From Bifidobacterium vansinderenii (GTDB taxonomy: Bacteria > Actinomycetota > Actinomycetes > Actinomycetales > Bifidobacteriaceae): a DNA stretch of 64,000 bases. Within the stretch, counting starts at the first letter, position 1. The number at the start of each line of letters is the position of its first letter. A program made the position numbers and the translations under genes. The stretch spans positions 288,180-352,179 of the forward strand of contig NZ_NEWD01000004.1 in NCBI RefSeq assembly GCF_002234915.1, written 5' to 3'. Shown here in pieces: positions 6,878 to 15,775 of this stretch. The notes beneath the pieces were generated by a model that had not been told where the DNA came from, did not search any database, and saw only the letters and a program-made list of their open reading frames with translations.

Positions 6878-9800
6878 ACGAGAACATCATGATCCGGCTC
6901 ATGGCCGACACGAGCAACTACACCACGAAGATGGCCGCCGCGTCCAAGCAGGCGCAGCAGTTCGGTACCGCGCTCGAGAAGCCCATGACCACGCAGGAGA
7001 AGCTCGCCGCGGGAGCCACCAAGGCCGGGCTCGCGATCGGCGCGGTCAGCGCGGCGATCGGCGTGGCCGCGGTCACCACGTTCGCCCAGTTCGACGCCGC
7101 CATGTCGACGGTGCAGGCCAACACCGGCGCCAGCGCGAAGGAGATGGACCAGCTGCGGCAGGCCGCGATCGACGCCGGCGCCAACACCGTGTACAGTGCG
7201 TCCGAGGCCGCGGACGCGATCAACGAGCTCGGCAAGGCCGGCATGAGCACCAGCGATATCCTCGCGGGTGGTCTGACCGGCGCCCTGAACCTCGCCGCCT
7301 CGGATGGCATGCAGGTCGCCGAGGCCGCCGAGCTCATGAGCTCGGCCATGGCCCAGTTCAATCTGACCGGCTCGGACGCCGGGCGCGTCGCCGACGCGCT
7401 GGCAGCGGGCGCCGGCAAGGCGCAGGGTTCGGCCCGTGATCTCGGCTACGCTTTGCAGCAGTCCGGAATGGTCGCCAACAGTTTCGGCATCGGCATGGAG
7501 GAGACGGTGGGCACGCTCACCGCGTTCGCCAACGCCGGCATGATCGGCTCCGACGCCGGCACCAGCCTGAAGACCATGCTCATCGCCCTCGCCAACCCAT
7601 CCGACAAGGCCGCGGCCCTGATGGACGAGCTCGGCATCAACGCATACGACGCGCAGGGCAACTTCATCGGCCTGTCCGCGCTGGCCGGCCAACTGCAGGC
7701 CCAGTTGGGCGGGCTCACGCAGGAGCAGCGCAACCAGGCATTGGCCACCATATTCGGCTCCGACGCGATCCGCTCCGCGAACGTCCTGTACAACGAGGGC
7801 GCAGACGGCATCAGCGAATGGACGGACGCGGTGGCCGACAGCGGGTTCGCGGCCGAACAGGCCGCCGCCAAGAACAACAACCTGAAGGGCGATCTCGAGA
7901 ACCTGTCCGGTTCGGTCGAGTCGATGCTCATCACCATCGGCTCCGGCGCCGACGGCCCCCTACGCTCCATGGTCCAGACGATCGACATGCTCGTCGACGC
8001 GTTCAGTGATCTGCCCGCCCCCGTCCAGCAGGGCACGGTCATGTTCGGCCTGATGGTCGGCGCGACCGCGGGACTCCACCAGATGTTCGGCGACCTCGCC
8101 TCCTCCAGCAGCCAGACCAGCCGCAGCCTCGGCCTCATGCTCGACCCCGTGCAACGCCTGAACGCGGCAGCACCCCAGCTGTCGTCGGGATTCCGCCAAC
8201 TCGCCTCGGCGGCCACGGGCGGAGGGGCCGGCATCCAGAGCCTGTCCGGCACCGCGTCACGCGCGCAGGCCGCCATGGGAGGCTTGAAGAGCATCGGCTC
8301 GGGTGTGGTCAGCCTGCTGGGCGGACCGTGGGGCATCGCCCTGACCGTCGCCGGCGCCGCGCTGACCGCGTGGGCCAGCAAGGCCCGACAGGCCAAACAG
8401 GACGCCCAGCAGCTCCAGTCCGCGTTGGAGAACGCGTCGGACGTGGGCGAGACGATGGTCCACATGACCCAGCAGATCGATTTCAGCTGGCTCGACAGGA
8501 TGCAGACCGGCAGCTCGAACATGAGCGAACTGCTCGACAAGGCCGGCATCAGCATGGAAACGTTCGTGCGTGCCGCGCAGGGCTCCAAGGACGCGATCAA
8601 CGAGGTCAACGAGGCGCTCAAAAACATGAACGCCGAGGGCGGGGACTCGTCCATGACCCCCGCCGCCACGAAGATCAGGGACAGTCTCAACGAATTGTCC
8701 GAGGCGTACGGGACCGCGACCAAGGGCGCCGCCGAATCCAAGGAGGCGACCGACGCGCTCAGCTCGTCCAGCGGCGAGGCCTCCGACGCGCAAAGCCAGC
8801 TCGCCTCCAGCGCGACCGAGACCGCGGACGCCGAAAGCATCCTCACCGACGCGATGGGCGCGACCGAGGACGCCGTCAGCGAGACCGCCGGCGCATGGGG
8901 CGAGGTCATTTCGGCCATGGAAACCTACTACGGGTTCAGCCTGAACGCGTCCGACGCGCTGATCGCCATGCACTCAGCGTTCGACAAGGCCACCGAAGCC
9001 GCCAGGGAGAACGGCGCCACGCTCGACCTGAACACGGAGAAGGGACGCAACAACCAGAGCGCCCTGAACGACGTGGCCCAGTCCGCGTTGAAGGCCGCGC
9101 AGGCGCAGGCCGAGAACGGCGCCAGCATGGACGACATCAACGCCACCCTCGACGACGCGCACAACCGGTACGTCGAGGCCGCGATGGCCATGGGCATGAC
9201 ACCCGGAGCCGCGGCGGCCGCCGCCGACGCGGCGGGACTGACCAGCGAGGCATTCCAAAAGCTCGCGGACAGGGTCGGCATGGTGCCCGACGACAAAAAC
9301 ATCAAGGTCACCCTGACCGACGAGGCAAGCCGGAAGTTCGACGAGCTGAAGCTGCGCATCGAGGCCACGCCCGACGGAAAGAACGTCGTCATCAGCGGCG
9401 ACAACACCACGGCCATGCAGGCCATCGCCGCCGTTACCGACGCGACCATCGACCCCAAGACCGGAACTCTCAATCTCGATAAAAGCCAGTACGACATCGC
9501 CCTCGCATTGGCGAACGGTGCGAAGATCGACCCGAAGACCGGTAAGCTGCTCGGCGACAACAACGATTTCTGGAACAAGCTCGCCCAGGCCAACGGGTGG
9601 AAGATCGAAGAACACACCGGCGTCATCAGCGGCGACAACGGCCCGTTCTACGCGTCCAAGACCGCGGTCGACGCGGTCCGCATCGGAGGCAAGAGCGTCA
9701 GCATCACCGCCGAGGACGCCGCAACCGCGATCATCAACGCGGTCGACGCGAAGAAGATCAGCGACAAGTATTTCACGATCTACGCGCGAAGCAACATGAG

Positions 9801-10227
9801 TGATCTGAACGGTGACGCGTCCGGCAACGGACGTATGGGCACCTATGCTCATGGCGGCGTGATCCGACGGTTCGCTGCTGGCGGCTACGGCGGGCTCGTC
9901 CACGGCGTGGGCAGCGGCGTCAGCGACAGCAATCTCGCACTCGTCAGCCGTGGCGAATACGTGATGACCGCGCGAGCCGTGGACCATTACGGCGTGGCCG
10001 CGATGGACGCGATCAACGGCATGCGGTGGACGCCGGACACGGGCGTGAAATACACGGTCGCGCAGACCCGACTGCCGACGAACGACAGTCGTCTGGTCGA
10101 GTCGAACCGTCAGGTCGTCGACGCGATCAACGCCCTGCACCGGGACATCGGCCCCACCATCAGCGCGTACGCGCCACGGCTCGGAGAACGCGAGTTCAAC
10201 CGGCTCACATGGAAGGCCAACAGATGA
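6868..10227 (+). CDS. Tape measure protein
   Basis: 1119 residues from ATG 6868 (MALNENIMIRLMADTSNYTT), chosen over longer upstream frames because it follows GGAGGAG and overlaps the chaperone stop. The sequence is Ala/Ser-rich and largely helical, with a phage TMP repeat core near residues 60-330 (…YSASEAADAINELGKAGM…, SAMAQFNLTG, FGIGMEETVGTLTAFANAG), hydrophobic segments around 25-75 and 500-520, and heptad-rich middle parts. Its length sets tail length; at roughly 1.5 angstrom per residue a tail near 150-170 nm would be expected (inference). The C-terminal part has GGVIRRFAAGGYGG and LVSRGEYVMTARAV, common at TMP ends. Confidence 0.9.
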   Translation: MALNENIMIRLMADTSNYTTKMAAASKQAQQFGTALEKPMTTQEKLAAGATKAGLAIGAVSAAIGVAAVTTFAQFDAAMSTVQANTGASAKEMDQLRQAAIDAGANTVYSASEAADAINELGKAGMSTSDILAGGLTGALNLAASDGMQVAEAAELMSSAMAQFNLTGSDAGRVADALAAGAGKAQGSARDLGYALQQSGMVANSFGIGMEETVGTLTAFANAGMIGSDAGTSLKTMLIALANPSDKAAALMDELGINAYDAQGNFIGLSALAGQLQAQLGGLTQEQRNQALATIFGSDAIRSANVLYNEGADGISEWTDAVADSGFAAEQAAAKNNNLKGDLENLSGSVESMLITIGSGADGPLRSMVQTIDMLVDAFSDLPAPVQQGTVMFGLMVGATAGLHQMFGDLASSSSQTSRSLGLMLDPVQRLNAAAPQLSSGFRQLASAATGGGAGIQSLSGTASRAQAAMGGLKSIGSGVVSLLGGPWGIALTVAGAALTAWASKARQAKQDAQQLQSALENASDVGETMVHMTQQIDFSWLDRMQTGSSNMSELLDKAGISMETFVRAAQGSKDAINEVNEALKNMNAEGGDSSMTPAATKIRDSLNELSEAYGTATKGAAESKEATDALSSSSGEASDAQSQLASSATETADAESILTDAMGATEDAVSETAGAWGEVISAMETYYGFSLNASDALIAMHSAFDKATEAARENGATLDLNTEKGRNNQSALNDVAQSALKAAQAQAENGASMDDINATLDDAHNRYVEAAMAMGMTPGAAAAAADAAGLTSEAFQKLADRVGMVPDDKNIKVTLTDEASRKFDELKLRIEATPDGKNVVISGDNTTAMQAIAAVTDATIDPKTGTLNLDKSQYDIALALANGAKIDPKTGKLLGDNNDFWNKLAQANGWKIEEHTGVISGDNGPFYASKTAVDAVRIGGKSVSITAEDAATAIINAVDAKKISDKYFTIYARSNMSDLNGDASGNGRMGTYAHGGVIRRFAAGGYGGLVHGVGSGVSDSNLALVSRGEYVMTARAVDHYGVAAMDAINGMRWTPDTGVKYTVAQTRLPTNDSRLVESNRQVVDAINALHRDIGPTISAYAPRLGEREFNRLTWKANR

Positions 10228-11084
10228 AAACATTCACGTACACGAGCGGTGTGGACGCGAACACGGTGGTGGATCTGGCCGACCCCGACGGCATCATGAT
10301 CGGCCAGATCCGCGAACTGCGATCCACCGCGTGGAACGTCGACACCGACTACCGGACCGTGTCCAGCGCGACGCGCGAGGCGCGCGAGGACGAGGCCACC
10401 GGCAACTGCTCGGACCTCGAACAGCTGGACCGGGCGGTCACGGTGTTCGACGCCGACCTCGCCGGGCTGAAGAACGGACAGGGGCGGGCGACGGCCGGCA
10501 CCCTCACGGTGGACGGCTGGTGGCAGAAATGCCTCGTCACCCACGTCGAACCCAAGCTCGCGTTCCGCGGGTTCGCCCAGTGCACGTTCCGGTTCCTCCT
10601 GCTGGACGGCGTGTGGCGGCACGACCTCGACGCGCTGCACTACTGGCCGGCCAGTGCGAGCGGCGGCACGGCCGACCTCGACCTGCCCACGGACATGCCG
10701 TTCGACCTGGCGGGCGGCGCGAAGCTCGACACGCTCGTCAACACGAGCCTGCTGCCACGCCCGTGGCGGATGACGATCTTCGGCCCGGCCACGAACCCGA
10801 GCATCGTGATCGGCGGGAACACGCACCAGATCGACGTGACCATCCCCGACGGCGGCTACCTCACGGTCGACGCGATCGACGGGGAGAAGGCCGTCACACT
10901 CGTGGACCAGCAGGGCAACCGGACGAACGTGTTCGACAAGGCCCGCCGCGGTACCGGACAAGGCAGCGGCGAGTATATCTTCGAACGCATCCCGGCCGGC
11001 ACCAGCACGCTCAGCTGGTCGAACTCGTTCGGATTCGATCTGACCGTCGTGGAGGAAAGGAGTGTGCCACCGTGGTCGAACTGA
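10224..11084 (+). CDS. Distal tail protein (Dit-like)
   Basis: 286 residues, MKTFTYTSGVDANTVVDLAD…, starting in an ATGA overlap with the tape measure gene. Position directly after the TMP and a central segment TFRFLLLDGVWRHD fit siphovirus Dit proteins that form the hub ring to which tip proteins attach. The C-terminal half (SIVIGGNTHQIDVTIPDGG, then GEYIFERIPAGTSTLSW) is the beta-sandwich part common to this group. It overlaps the next gene by 13 bases. Confidence 0.75.
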   Translation: MKTFTYTSGVDANTVVDLADPDGIMIGQIRELRSTAWNVDTDYRTVSSATREAREDEATGNCSDLEQLDRAVTVFDADLAGLKNGQGRATAGTLTVDGWWQKCLVTHVEPKLAFRGFAQCTFRFLLLDGVWRHDLDALHYWPASASGGTADLDLPTDMPFDLAGGAKLDTLVNTSLLPRPWRMTIFGPATNPSIVIGGNTHQIDVTIPDGGYLTVDAIDGEKAVTLVDQQGNRTNVFDKARRGTGQGSGEYIFERIPAGTSTLSWSNSFGFDLTVVEERSVPPWSN

Positions 11085-12670
11085 TCATCACCGACGCGAA
11101 ACACGCGCCCATCGCCGCGGTCGACGCGTTCAGCATGGACATGGCGTACGGGGACGAGGAGAACGATTTCGAACTACTCGCCCCGTTCCTGCCCGACGCG
11201 GGCGCGTTCATCGGCATCGACGGCACCGAATACGGCGGCATCATCGAGCAGAGGTCCAGCGACGGCAGCGCGCAGGGGCGCACCTGGCACGGGATACTGG
11301 CCGGCAAGATCCTCTCGCCCGACAGCGGACAGGACTACCTGACCGTCAGCGGCGGCGCGTCGACCATCCTCAACCAGCTGTTCGCCCGCATCGGCCTCGC
11401 CGACCTGTTCCAGGGCGCCGCACCCAAAACGGACATCACGATCGGCAGCTACCGGTTCGACCGGTACGTGGACTGCTACAGCGGGATCCGGGCGATGCTG
11501 GCCAGCGTGGGCGCGAAACTCCACCTCATGTGGGTGAATGGCGTCGTCCAGGCCAGTGCGCTGCCCATCGTCTCGTACGGGGACACCATCGACTCCGATC
11601 TGCTGTCGTTCGAGTCGACGCGCGACCACCGGCCCGTCAACCATTTGATCGGCCTGGGCGAGGGTGAGCTGCGCGACCGTGCCGTCACCCACTGGTACGC
11701 CGACAACAACGGCAGGGTCAGCCAGACCCAGACCCTGTTCGGCCTCGAGGAACGCTGCGCGATCTACGACTATTCGAGCGCGAAGATCGACGACCTCAAG
11801 GAGGACACCGAGAAGAAGCTCAAGGAGTTGCAGACGCAGGGCGAGACCAAGGTCACCCTGCGCGCCGGCTCTGGCATCGAGTTCGACATCGGCGACAAGG
11901 TCACGTCACGTGATCAGGTGCTCGGCCTGGACGTGACCGCCACGGTCGGCAAGAAGATCATCAAGGTCAGCTCCGGCGTCCTGTCGGTGGACTACGAGAT
12001 CGGCTCCACGTCCTCGTCCCGCTCCTCGTGGTCCGGCAGCGCCGAGACCTCCAGCGGAGGAGGCGGGGGCGGCGCCACGGGCACGATCGTGGCCGGCGAG
12101 GGCATCACCATCACCAACGGCAACCGGATCAGCGCCGTGGTCACGCAGGCCAAATTGGACGCGGTCAGGCAGATCGCGGAGGAGGCCAACACCACCGCAT
12201 CCGGCTATTCGGAGCAGATCGGACAGGCTCAGCAGACCGCCGCCAACGCCGTATCGATCGCCAACCAGAGCGTCCGCACGCTGGAGGGGACCGCGCCGAT
12301 CCACGTATGGCGGTCGGACGACAAAGCGTCCGCGACGATCTGGGCCGACACCGCCACACAGAGCGCGGACGGGCTCATGAGCGCAGCCGACAAGACCAAA
12401 CTCGACGGCGTCAGCCCGTACGCGAACAACTACACGCTACCCGCCGCCAGCGTGGACTCGCTCGGCGGCGTCAGGCCGGACGGCAGCACGATCACCATCA
12501 CAGGGGACGGGACGATCAGCGCGCACGCCACCGGCAGTGGGGGCGGGCTCACGTTCCCGGTCGGCTACGTGGTGCGCAACACCACGGGAGAGGATCCCGG
12601 CACGGTGTTCGGCGGCACATGGCAGCAGCTCCCCTCGCTAGGCGCCTACACATGGGAAAGGATCAGATAA
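11072..12670 (+). CDS. Tail-tip/tail-associated protein (Gp37-like)
   Basis: 532 residues with a GTG start at 11072 (VVELIITDAKHAPIAAVDAF), about ten bases after GGAGGAAAGGA. The first 340 residues resemble the siphovirus ReqiPepy6 Gp37-like tip family (FELLAPFLPDAGAFIGIDGT, YGGIIEQRSSDGS, then a …KVTLRAGSGIEFDIGDKVTS… segment). A Ser/Gly-rich linker with GGGGGG follows, then fibre-like repeats (LMSAADKTKLDGV is a common collar/fibre motif) and a C-terminal PVGYVVRNTTGEDPGTVFG. This would connect the baseplate to the receptor-binding protein. Confidence 0.7.
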   Translation: MVELIITDAKHAPIAAVDAFSMDMAYGDEENDFELLAPFLPDAGAFIGIDGTEYGGIIEQRSSDGSAQGRTWHGILAGKILSPDSGQDYLTVSGGASTILNQLFARIGLADLFQGAAPKTDITIGSYRFDRYVDCYSGIRAMLASVGAKLHLMWVNGVVQASALPIVSYGDTIDSDLLSFESTRDHRPVNHLIGLGEGELRDRAVTHWYADNNGRVSQTQTLFGLEERCAIYDYSSAKIDDLKEDTEKKLKELQTQGETKVTLRAGSGIEFDIGDKVTSRDQVLGLDVTATVGKKIIKVSSGVLSVDYEIGSTSSSRSSWSGSAETSSGGGGGGATGTIVAGEGITITNGNRISAVVTQAKLDAVRQIAEEANTTASGYSEQIGQAQQTAANAVSIANQSVRTLEGTAPIHVWRSDDKASATIWADTATQSADGLMSAADKTKLDGVSPYANNYTLPAASVDSLGGVRPDGSTITITGDGTISAHATGSGGGLTFPVGYVVRNTTGEDPGTVFGGTWQQLPSLGAYTWERIR

Positions 12671-12900
12671 TGAGCAAGACAACCGGTTTGACCGCGTACG
12701 AGTGCGACCGGTGCGGCCGCAAGGACTACCTGACGTCCACGGACCTGCAGGTGCGCGACTGGTACGACGTGACCCGCGTGACCACCGGATCCACCACCGC
12801 ACCGTACGTGCTGTGCGGATCCTGCTGGACCGACTACCAGACCCTCCTCAAACAGCAAACCAACGAGTTCGAACGGTTCCTCGCCGAGAAGAAGGAGTAA
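12670..12900 (+). CDS. Small zinc-ribbon phage protein
   Basis: 76 residues, MSKTTGLTAYECDRCGRKDY, with two CxxC pairs (CDRC and CGSC) spaced by about 40 residues, suggesting a zinc ribbon or knuckle. It starts in a TAATG overlap with the tail-tip gene and sits four bases before the receptor-binding protein. Function unknown. Confidence 0.65.
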   Translation: MSKTTGLTAYECDRCGRKDYLTSTDLQVRDWYDVTRVTTGSTTAPYVLCGSCWTDYQTLLKQQTNEFERFLAEKKE

Positions 12901-12904
12901 CACG

Positions 12905-13753
12905 ATGACGATCGATTTCATCACCGGCAAGGCTGGCACGGACCACATCGACGGCGACGACTGGCGCGGCATGAACGCGAGCATGATAGGCCTCGACGAC
13001 TACGTGATGAAACTCAGGAACCAGCTGGCGATCACGGTGCAGGACAGCAATCACGTCGTGATCGACACTGGCATGGCCATGATGAACGGCGGCGCCGCGA
13101 ACGTGACCGCCGCCGAGACCGTCACCGTCCAGTCCGGCACGCAGGGACAGAAACGCAACGACCTGATCGTCCTGCGCTACACGCGCACCAACAGCATCGA
13201 AAAAGCCCAGCTGGTGTGCCTCAAGGGCACGCCCACCACCGGCACCCCGGCCGACCCCAGCTATAACCGGCAGTCCATCCTGCTCGGCTCGACCACCGTG
13301 CACGACATGCCCCTCTACAGGCTCCCCCTGAACGGCATCACGCTGGGCACGCCGGTCAAACTGTTCCGCACACTGGGCTCGCTGAGCGAGGTGTGGGATT
13401 CCCTGACCCAGACGGTCACGTGGAGCAAGCTCGCCGACGGCGCGGACACCGTCAACGTGACCGGAACCGTGGTCAACAACACCGCGCTCCTGCGCGTCTA
13501 CTGGATGAATAACGGCGGGTTCAACAGCCCGTCGTGGAAGCGCGTCAGCCTCGCCAGGATGCTGAACTTCAAGACCAACGGAGAGGGCTACGATTTTCCC
13601 TGCGCGGAGAACACGGGTTCGGACACGGCCGGCAGCGGCATCATCGGCGTGCAGAATCAGGAGATCTACTGGCAGCACACCGGCGGCGCGTACGACATCC
13701 CGAAGCAGCAGTGGCATCAGGCCGCGCTGGTGTTTCCCGTCGTCCGCGTCTAG
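12905..13753 (+). CDS. Receptor-binding protein, expressed version of the inversion cassette
   Basis: 282 residues, MTIDFITGKAGTDHIDGDDW…. The N-terminal ~163 residues (virion-attachment part) are unique. At D-S-L-T-Q (13395-13411) the gene crosses an inversion site, and the last ~118 residues (…VTWSKLADGADTVNV… to WHQAALVFPVVRV) are the variable receptor-binding tip. Two alternative C-termini lie head-to-head downstream on the minus strand. The TAG stop at 13751-13753 overlaps the stop of cassette 2 in TCTAGA. By analogy to described Bifidobacterium prophage RBP shufflons, this exchange should change host range. Confidence 0.8.
   Translation: MTIDFITGKAGTDHIDGDDWRGMNASMIGLDDYVMKLRNQLAITVQDSNHVVIDTGMAMMNGGAANVTAAETVTVQSGTQGQKRNDLIVLRYTRTNSIEKAQLVCLKGTPTTGTPADPSYNRQSILLGSTTVHDMPLYRLPLNGITLGTPVKLFRTLGSLSEVWDSLTQTVTWSKLADGADTVNVTGTVVNNTALLRVYWMNNGGFNSPSWKRVSLARMLNFKTNGEGYDFPCAENTGSDTAGSGIIGVQNQEIYWQHTGGAYDIPKQQWHQAALVFPVVRV
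13395..13411 (+). repeat. Shufflon crossover site 1
   Basis: GGGATTCCCTGACCCAG on the plus strand inside the RBP gene. It matches site 2 (reverse strand) at 16 of 17 positions and site 3 at 15 of 17. Confidence 0.8.
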
Positions 13754-14120
13754 ACGCGTTCGACCGGGAACACCAATGAGCCGTTGTGCCACGCGTTCTC
13801 GGGCACCTGCCAGCCGCCGGCAGGCATCCAGTTGATCCACTCGTCCGCGCACTGGAGGAAGTTCTTGCCCACGTGCTCCCACTCGACGTTCTCGGAGCAG
13901 ACCTGCACGGTCTCGCGGGTTGCGCGCCAGCCGACCATTTTGGCGAGACGGGTTTTCGCCCAGCCGTCGCTGTAGAACGATCCGGCGTTGACCCAGCGCA
14001 ATGTGACCATGGCGAGGGATCCCTGATCCGAGGTGAACACCTGACCGCCGATCGCCAGCGGATCCGAGACCGTGGTCGTGCCGCTACGGTCGAACGTGAT
14101 GCGCTGGGTCAGGGAAACCC
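13750..14120 (-). other. Silent RBP C-terminal cassette 2
   Basis: An open frame without a start, entered at site 2 (…VSLTQRITFDRSGTTTV…) and ending NAWHNGSLVFPVERV at 13750. The end is clearly homologous to the expressed tip (QWHQAALVFPVVRV), as is WAKTRLAKMVGW versus WKRVSLARMLNF. Inversion between sites 1 and 2 would attach it in frame to the RBP N-terminus. Confidence 0.85.
14104..14120 (-). repeat. Shufflon crossover site 2
   Basis: Minus strand reads GGGTTTCCCTGACCCAG, one mismatch to site 1, in opposite orientation to it. It lies directly against the stop codon of cassette 3. Confidence 0.8.
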
Positions 14121-14475
14121 TACGAAGCGATATCCCAACCGAATACCGAGCTGATCCACATGCCCTTCCACAACTTCTGAGATGCGAACGTTCGTACTGC
14201 GATCCGTCCCTCGTTGAGCTGGAAACCGACAGCACCGTTGGTGCCGTTGCACGCGGCAGGAACATTCAGATCTCCCAGCGACGAATGGTACCCGTCCGGG
14301 ATGAGGAGGATATCCCATGCCTCCCATGCCGTGACATCCCAGTCGTCGATCATCTCGACCTGCAGGCTCATGTTGACATGACGCCCGGTGACGGTCGCGC
14401 TGAATTTCCTCCGCGGGAACGTCCCCGACCATTGCCCGTCACTAAACAGGTGCTCGATGTGGTTCAGGGAATCCC
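14120..14475 (-). other. Silent RBP C-terminal cassette 3
   Basis: An open frame entered at site 3 (DSLNHIEHLFSDGQWSGT) and ending WISSVFGWDIAS with TAG at 14120-14122. It shares only the crossover region and length with the other tips, so it is a divergent binding domain. Inversion between sites 1 and 3 would express it. Confidence 0.8.
14459..14475 (-). repeat. Shufflon crossover site 3
   Basis: Minus strand reads GGGATTCCCTGAACCAC, directly at the end of the recombinase gene, inverted relative to site 1. Confidence 0.75.
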
Positions 14476-15344
14476 TATGCGGTGAGCGCCCGCTCGTAGA
14501 GGCGTTGCGCGTCGCGCAGCGCGGTGATGTCGGGCTTGAGATAGTAGCGGGCGGTGGTCTGGATATCGCTGTGACCGAGCATCCTCGACACGACCGCGAT
14601 GTCGGCACCCGCACTCAGCGCGTTCGTCGCCCAACTGTGGCGCAGGTTGCGTGGCGGCACGTACGGCAGATCATGCCGCAGACAGTACGACCGGTAGGCG
14701 CGAGCGAGCTGCGGCGGGGTGAGGTCTCCAATCAGCCGGCCGCCCGTGCGGGGCCTGAGCTCACGCAGGCGTCGGACCGCGAACCGTGGAAGAGGGAGGG
14801 TACGTCGGGACAGTTCGGTCTTCGGCTCCACGATGGTCTCGTGTCCACCCACCCATTGCACGCCGCGGTTGACACGTAGCGTACCCGCCCGGAGGTCGAG
14901 ATCCGCCCATTCGAGCCCGTACCCCTCCTCGGTGCGCAGCCCACAGGTCGCGGCGCACAGGAGCCACGCCTCGAGATCACTGCCGTAGACGCCGCGCAGG
15001 AGCGTGCGTGTCTCGCTGATGCTCAGGAGACGCGGCTCGTATCGGCGCTTCTGTGGCAGCCGGATCTCACGGCGGGTGACGTCCGCGTCCACCAGTCCCC
15101 AGCGGACCGCCTTGCGCAGCATGCCGCGCAACAGCGCCCATGCCTTCCGTGCGGCTCCGGAGGATGATAGTCCCGAGATCCACGAGTCCACAGTCTCCAC
15201 CGTGATGGCCGCCATGTCCATGTGCCCGAGGGTGGGCTCGATGTGCAGTCTCCACGCCGACTCGTAGCCGACCAGCGTGCACTCGCGGAGCGTCCGCTCG
15301 CAGTACGGCAGATACCTGTCCGTCCAGTAATCCGATAACAGCAT
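14475..15344 (-). CDS. Tyrosine recombinase, probable RBP-shufflon invertase (Rin-like)
   Basis: 289 residues, MLLSDYWTDRYLPYCERTLR…. It has an N-terminal SAM-like core-binding domain (about 1-100) and a catalytic domain (about 110-280). Visible catalytic elements are the first Arg in CGLRTEEGYGLEW, PPRNLRHSWATNAL (the usual HxLRH reads RxLRH), LGHSDIQTTARYY with the final Tyr. Its stop lies on crossover site 3. Location beside inverted RBP tips supports a role as invertase rather than integrase; a second recombinase at 17.4 kb is the better integrase candidate. No other gene separates it from the sites. Confidence 0.8.
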   Translation of the reverse strand: MLLSDYWTDRYLPYCERTLRECTLVGYESAWRLHIEPTLGHMDMAAITVETVDSWISGLSSSGAARKAWALLRGMLRKAVRWGLVDADVTRREIRLPQKRRYEPRLLSISETRTLLRGVYGSDLEAWLLCAATCGLRTEEGYGLEWADLDLRAGTLRVNRGVQWVGGHETIVEPKTELSRRTLPLPRFAVRRLRELRPRTGGRLIGDLTPPQLARAYRSYCLRHDLPYVPPRNLRHSWATNALSAGADIAVVSRMLGHSDIQTTARYYLKPDITALRDAQRLYERALTA

Positions 15345-15439
15345 TTTTGACTCCGATCAATCAGTAATCCCACACGTCGCGTGGCCTGTCCACGCGGATC
15401 TCCCGTGTGGGATTTTCCATATCACCACGAGGAGGTTGT

Positions 15440-15754
15440 ATGAGCCCGTTCGAACAGTCCCTGCTCATGTGGGCGATCACCGGCATCGCGTCGGGCGCGA
15501 TCGGCTATCTGCTCGCGTGGCTGCGCGGCCGCAGTCGCAGGGACACGGCGATCGATGACGGTGTGCGCGTCCTGTTGTTGTGTGAGCTGGAGCGCCAGCA
15601 GCGGGAGATGGTCGCCAACGGCGGCATCGCCGACAACGAGAGCAAATCACGCGCACAGACCGTTTATGACGCCTACCACCAGCTCGGCGGCAACGGCCAC
15701 GGAACCGCAGTCAACGATGACATCCAACGCGCACCAATCGCACGCAAACCATAA
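15440..15754 (+). CDS. Small membrane protein of lysis region
   Basis: 104 residues from ATG 15440, preceded by GAGGAGG. An N-terminal transmembrane helix (LLMWAITGIASGAIGYLLAW) is followed by a basic stretch RGRSRR and a charged cytoplasmic tail. Position immediately before the endolysin suggests a holin-like or pinholin/antiholin role, but single-span topology does not prove it. Confidence 0.55.
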   Translation: MSPFEQSLLMWAITGIASGAIGYLLAWLRGRSRRDTAIDDGVRVLLLCELERQQREMVANGGIADNESKSRAQTVYDAYHQLGGNGHGTAVNDDIQRAPIARKP

Positions 15755-15775
15755 CCAACGAAAGGAGAAACCACC

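Noticed and set aside
14120..14614. Minus-strand frame starting upstream of cassette 3 inside the recombinase gene
   Set aside because: The part inside the recombinase is a shadow; the cassette has no own start and is entered through site 3.
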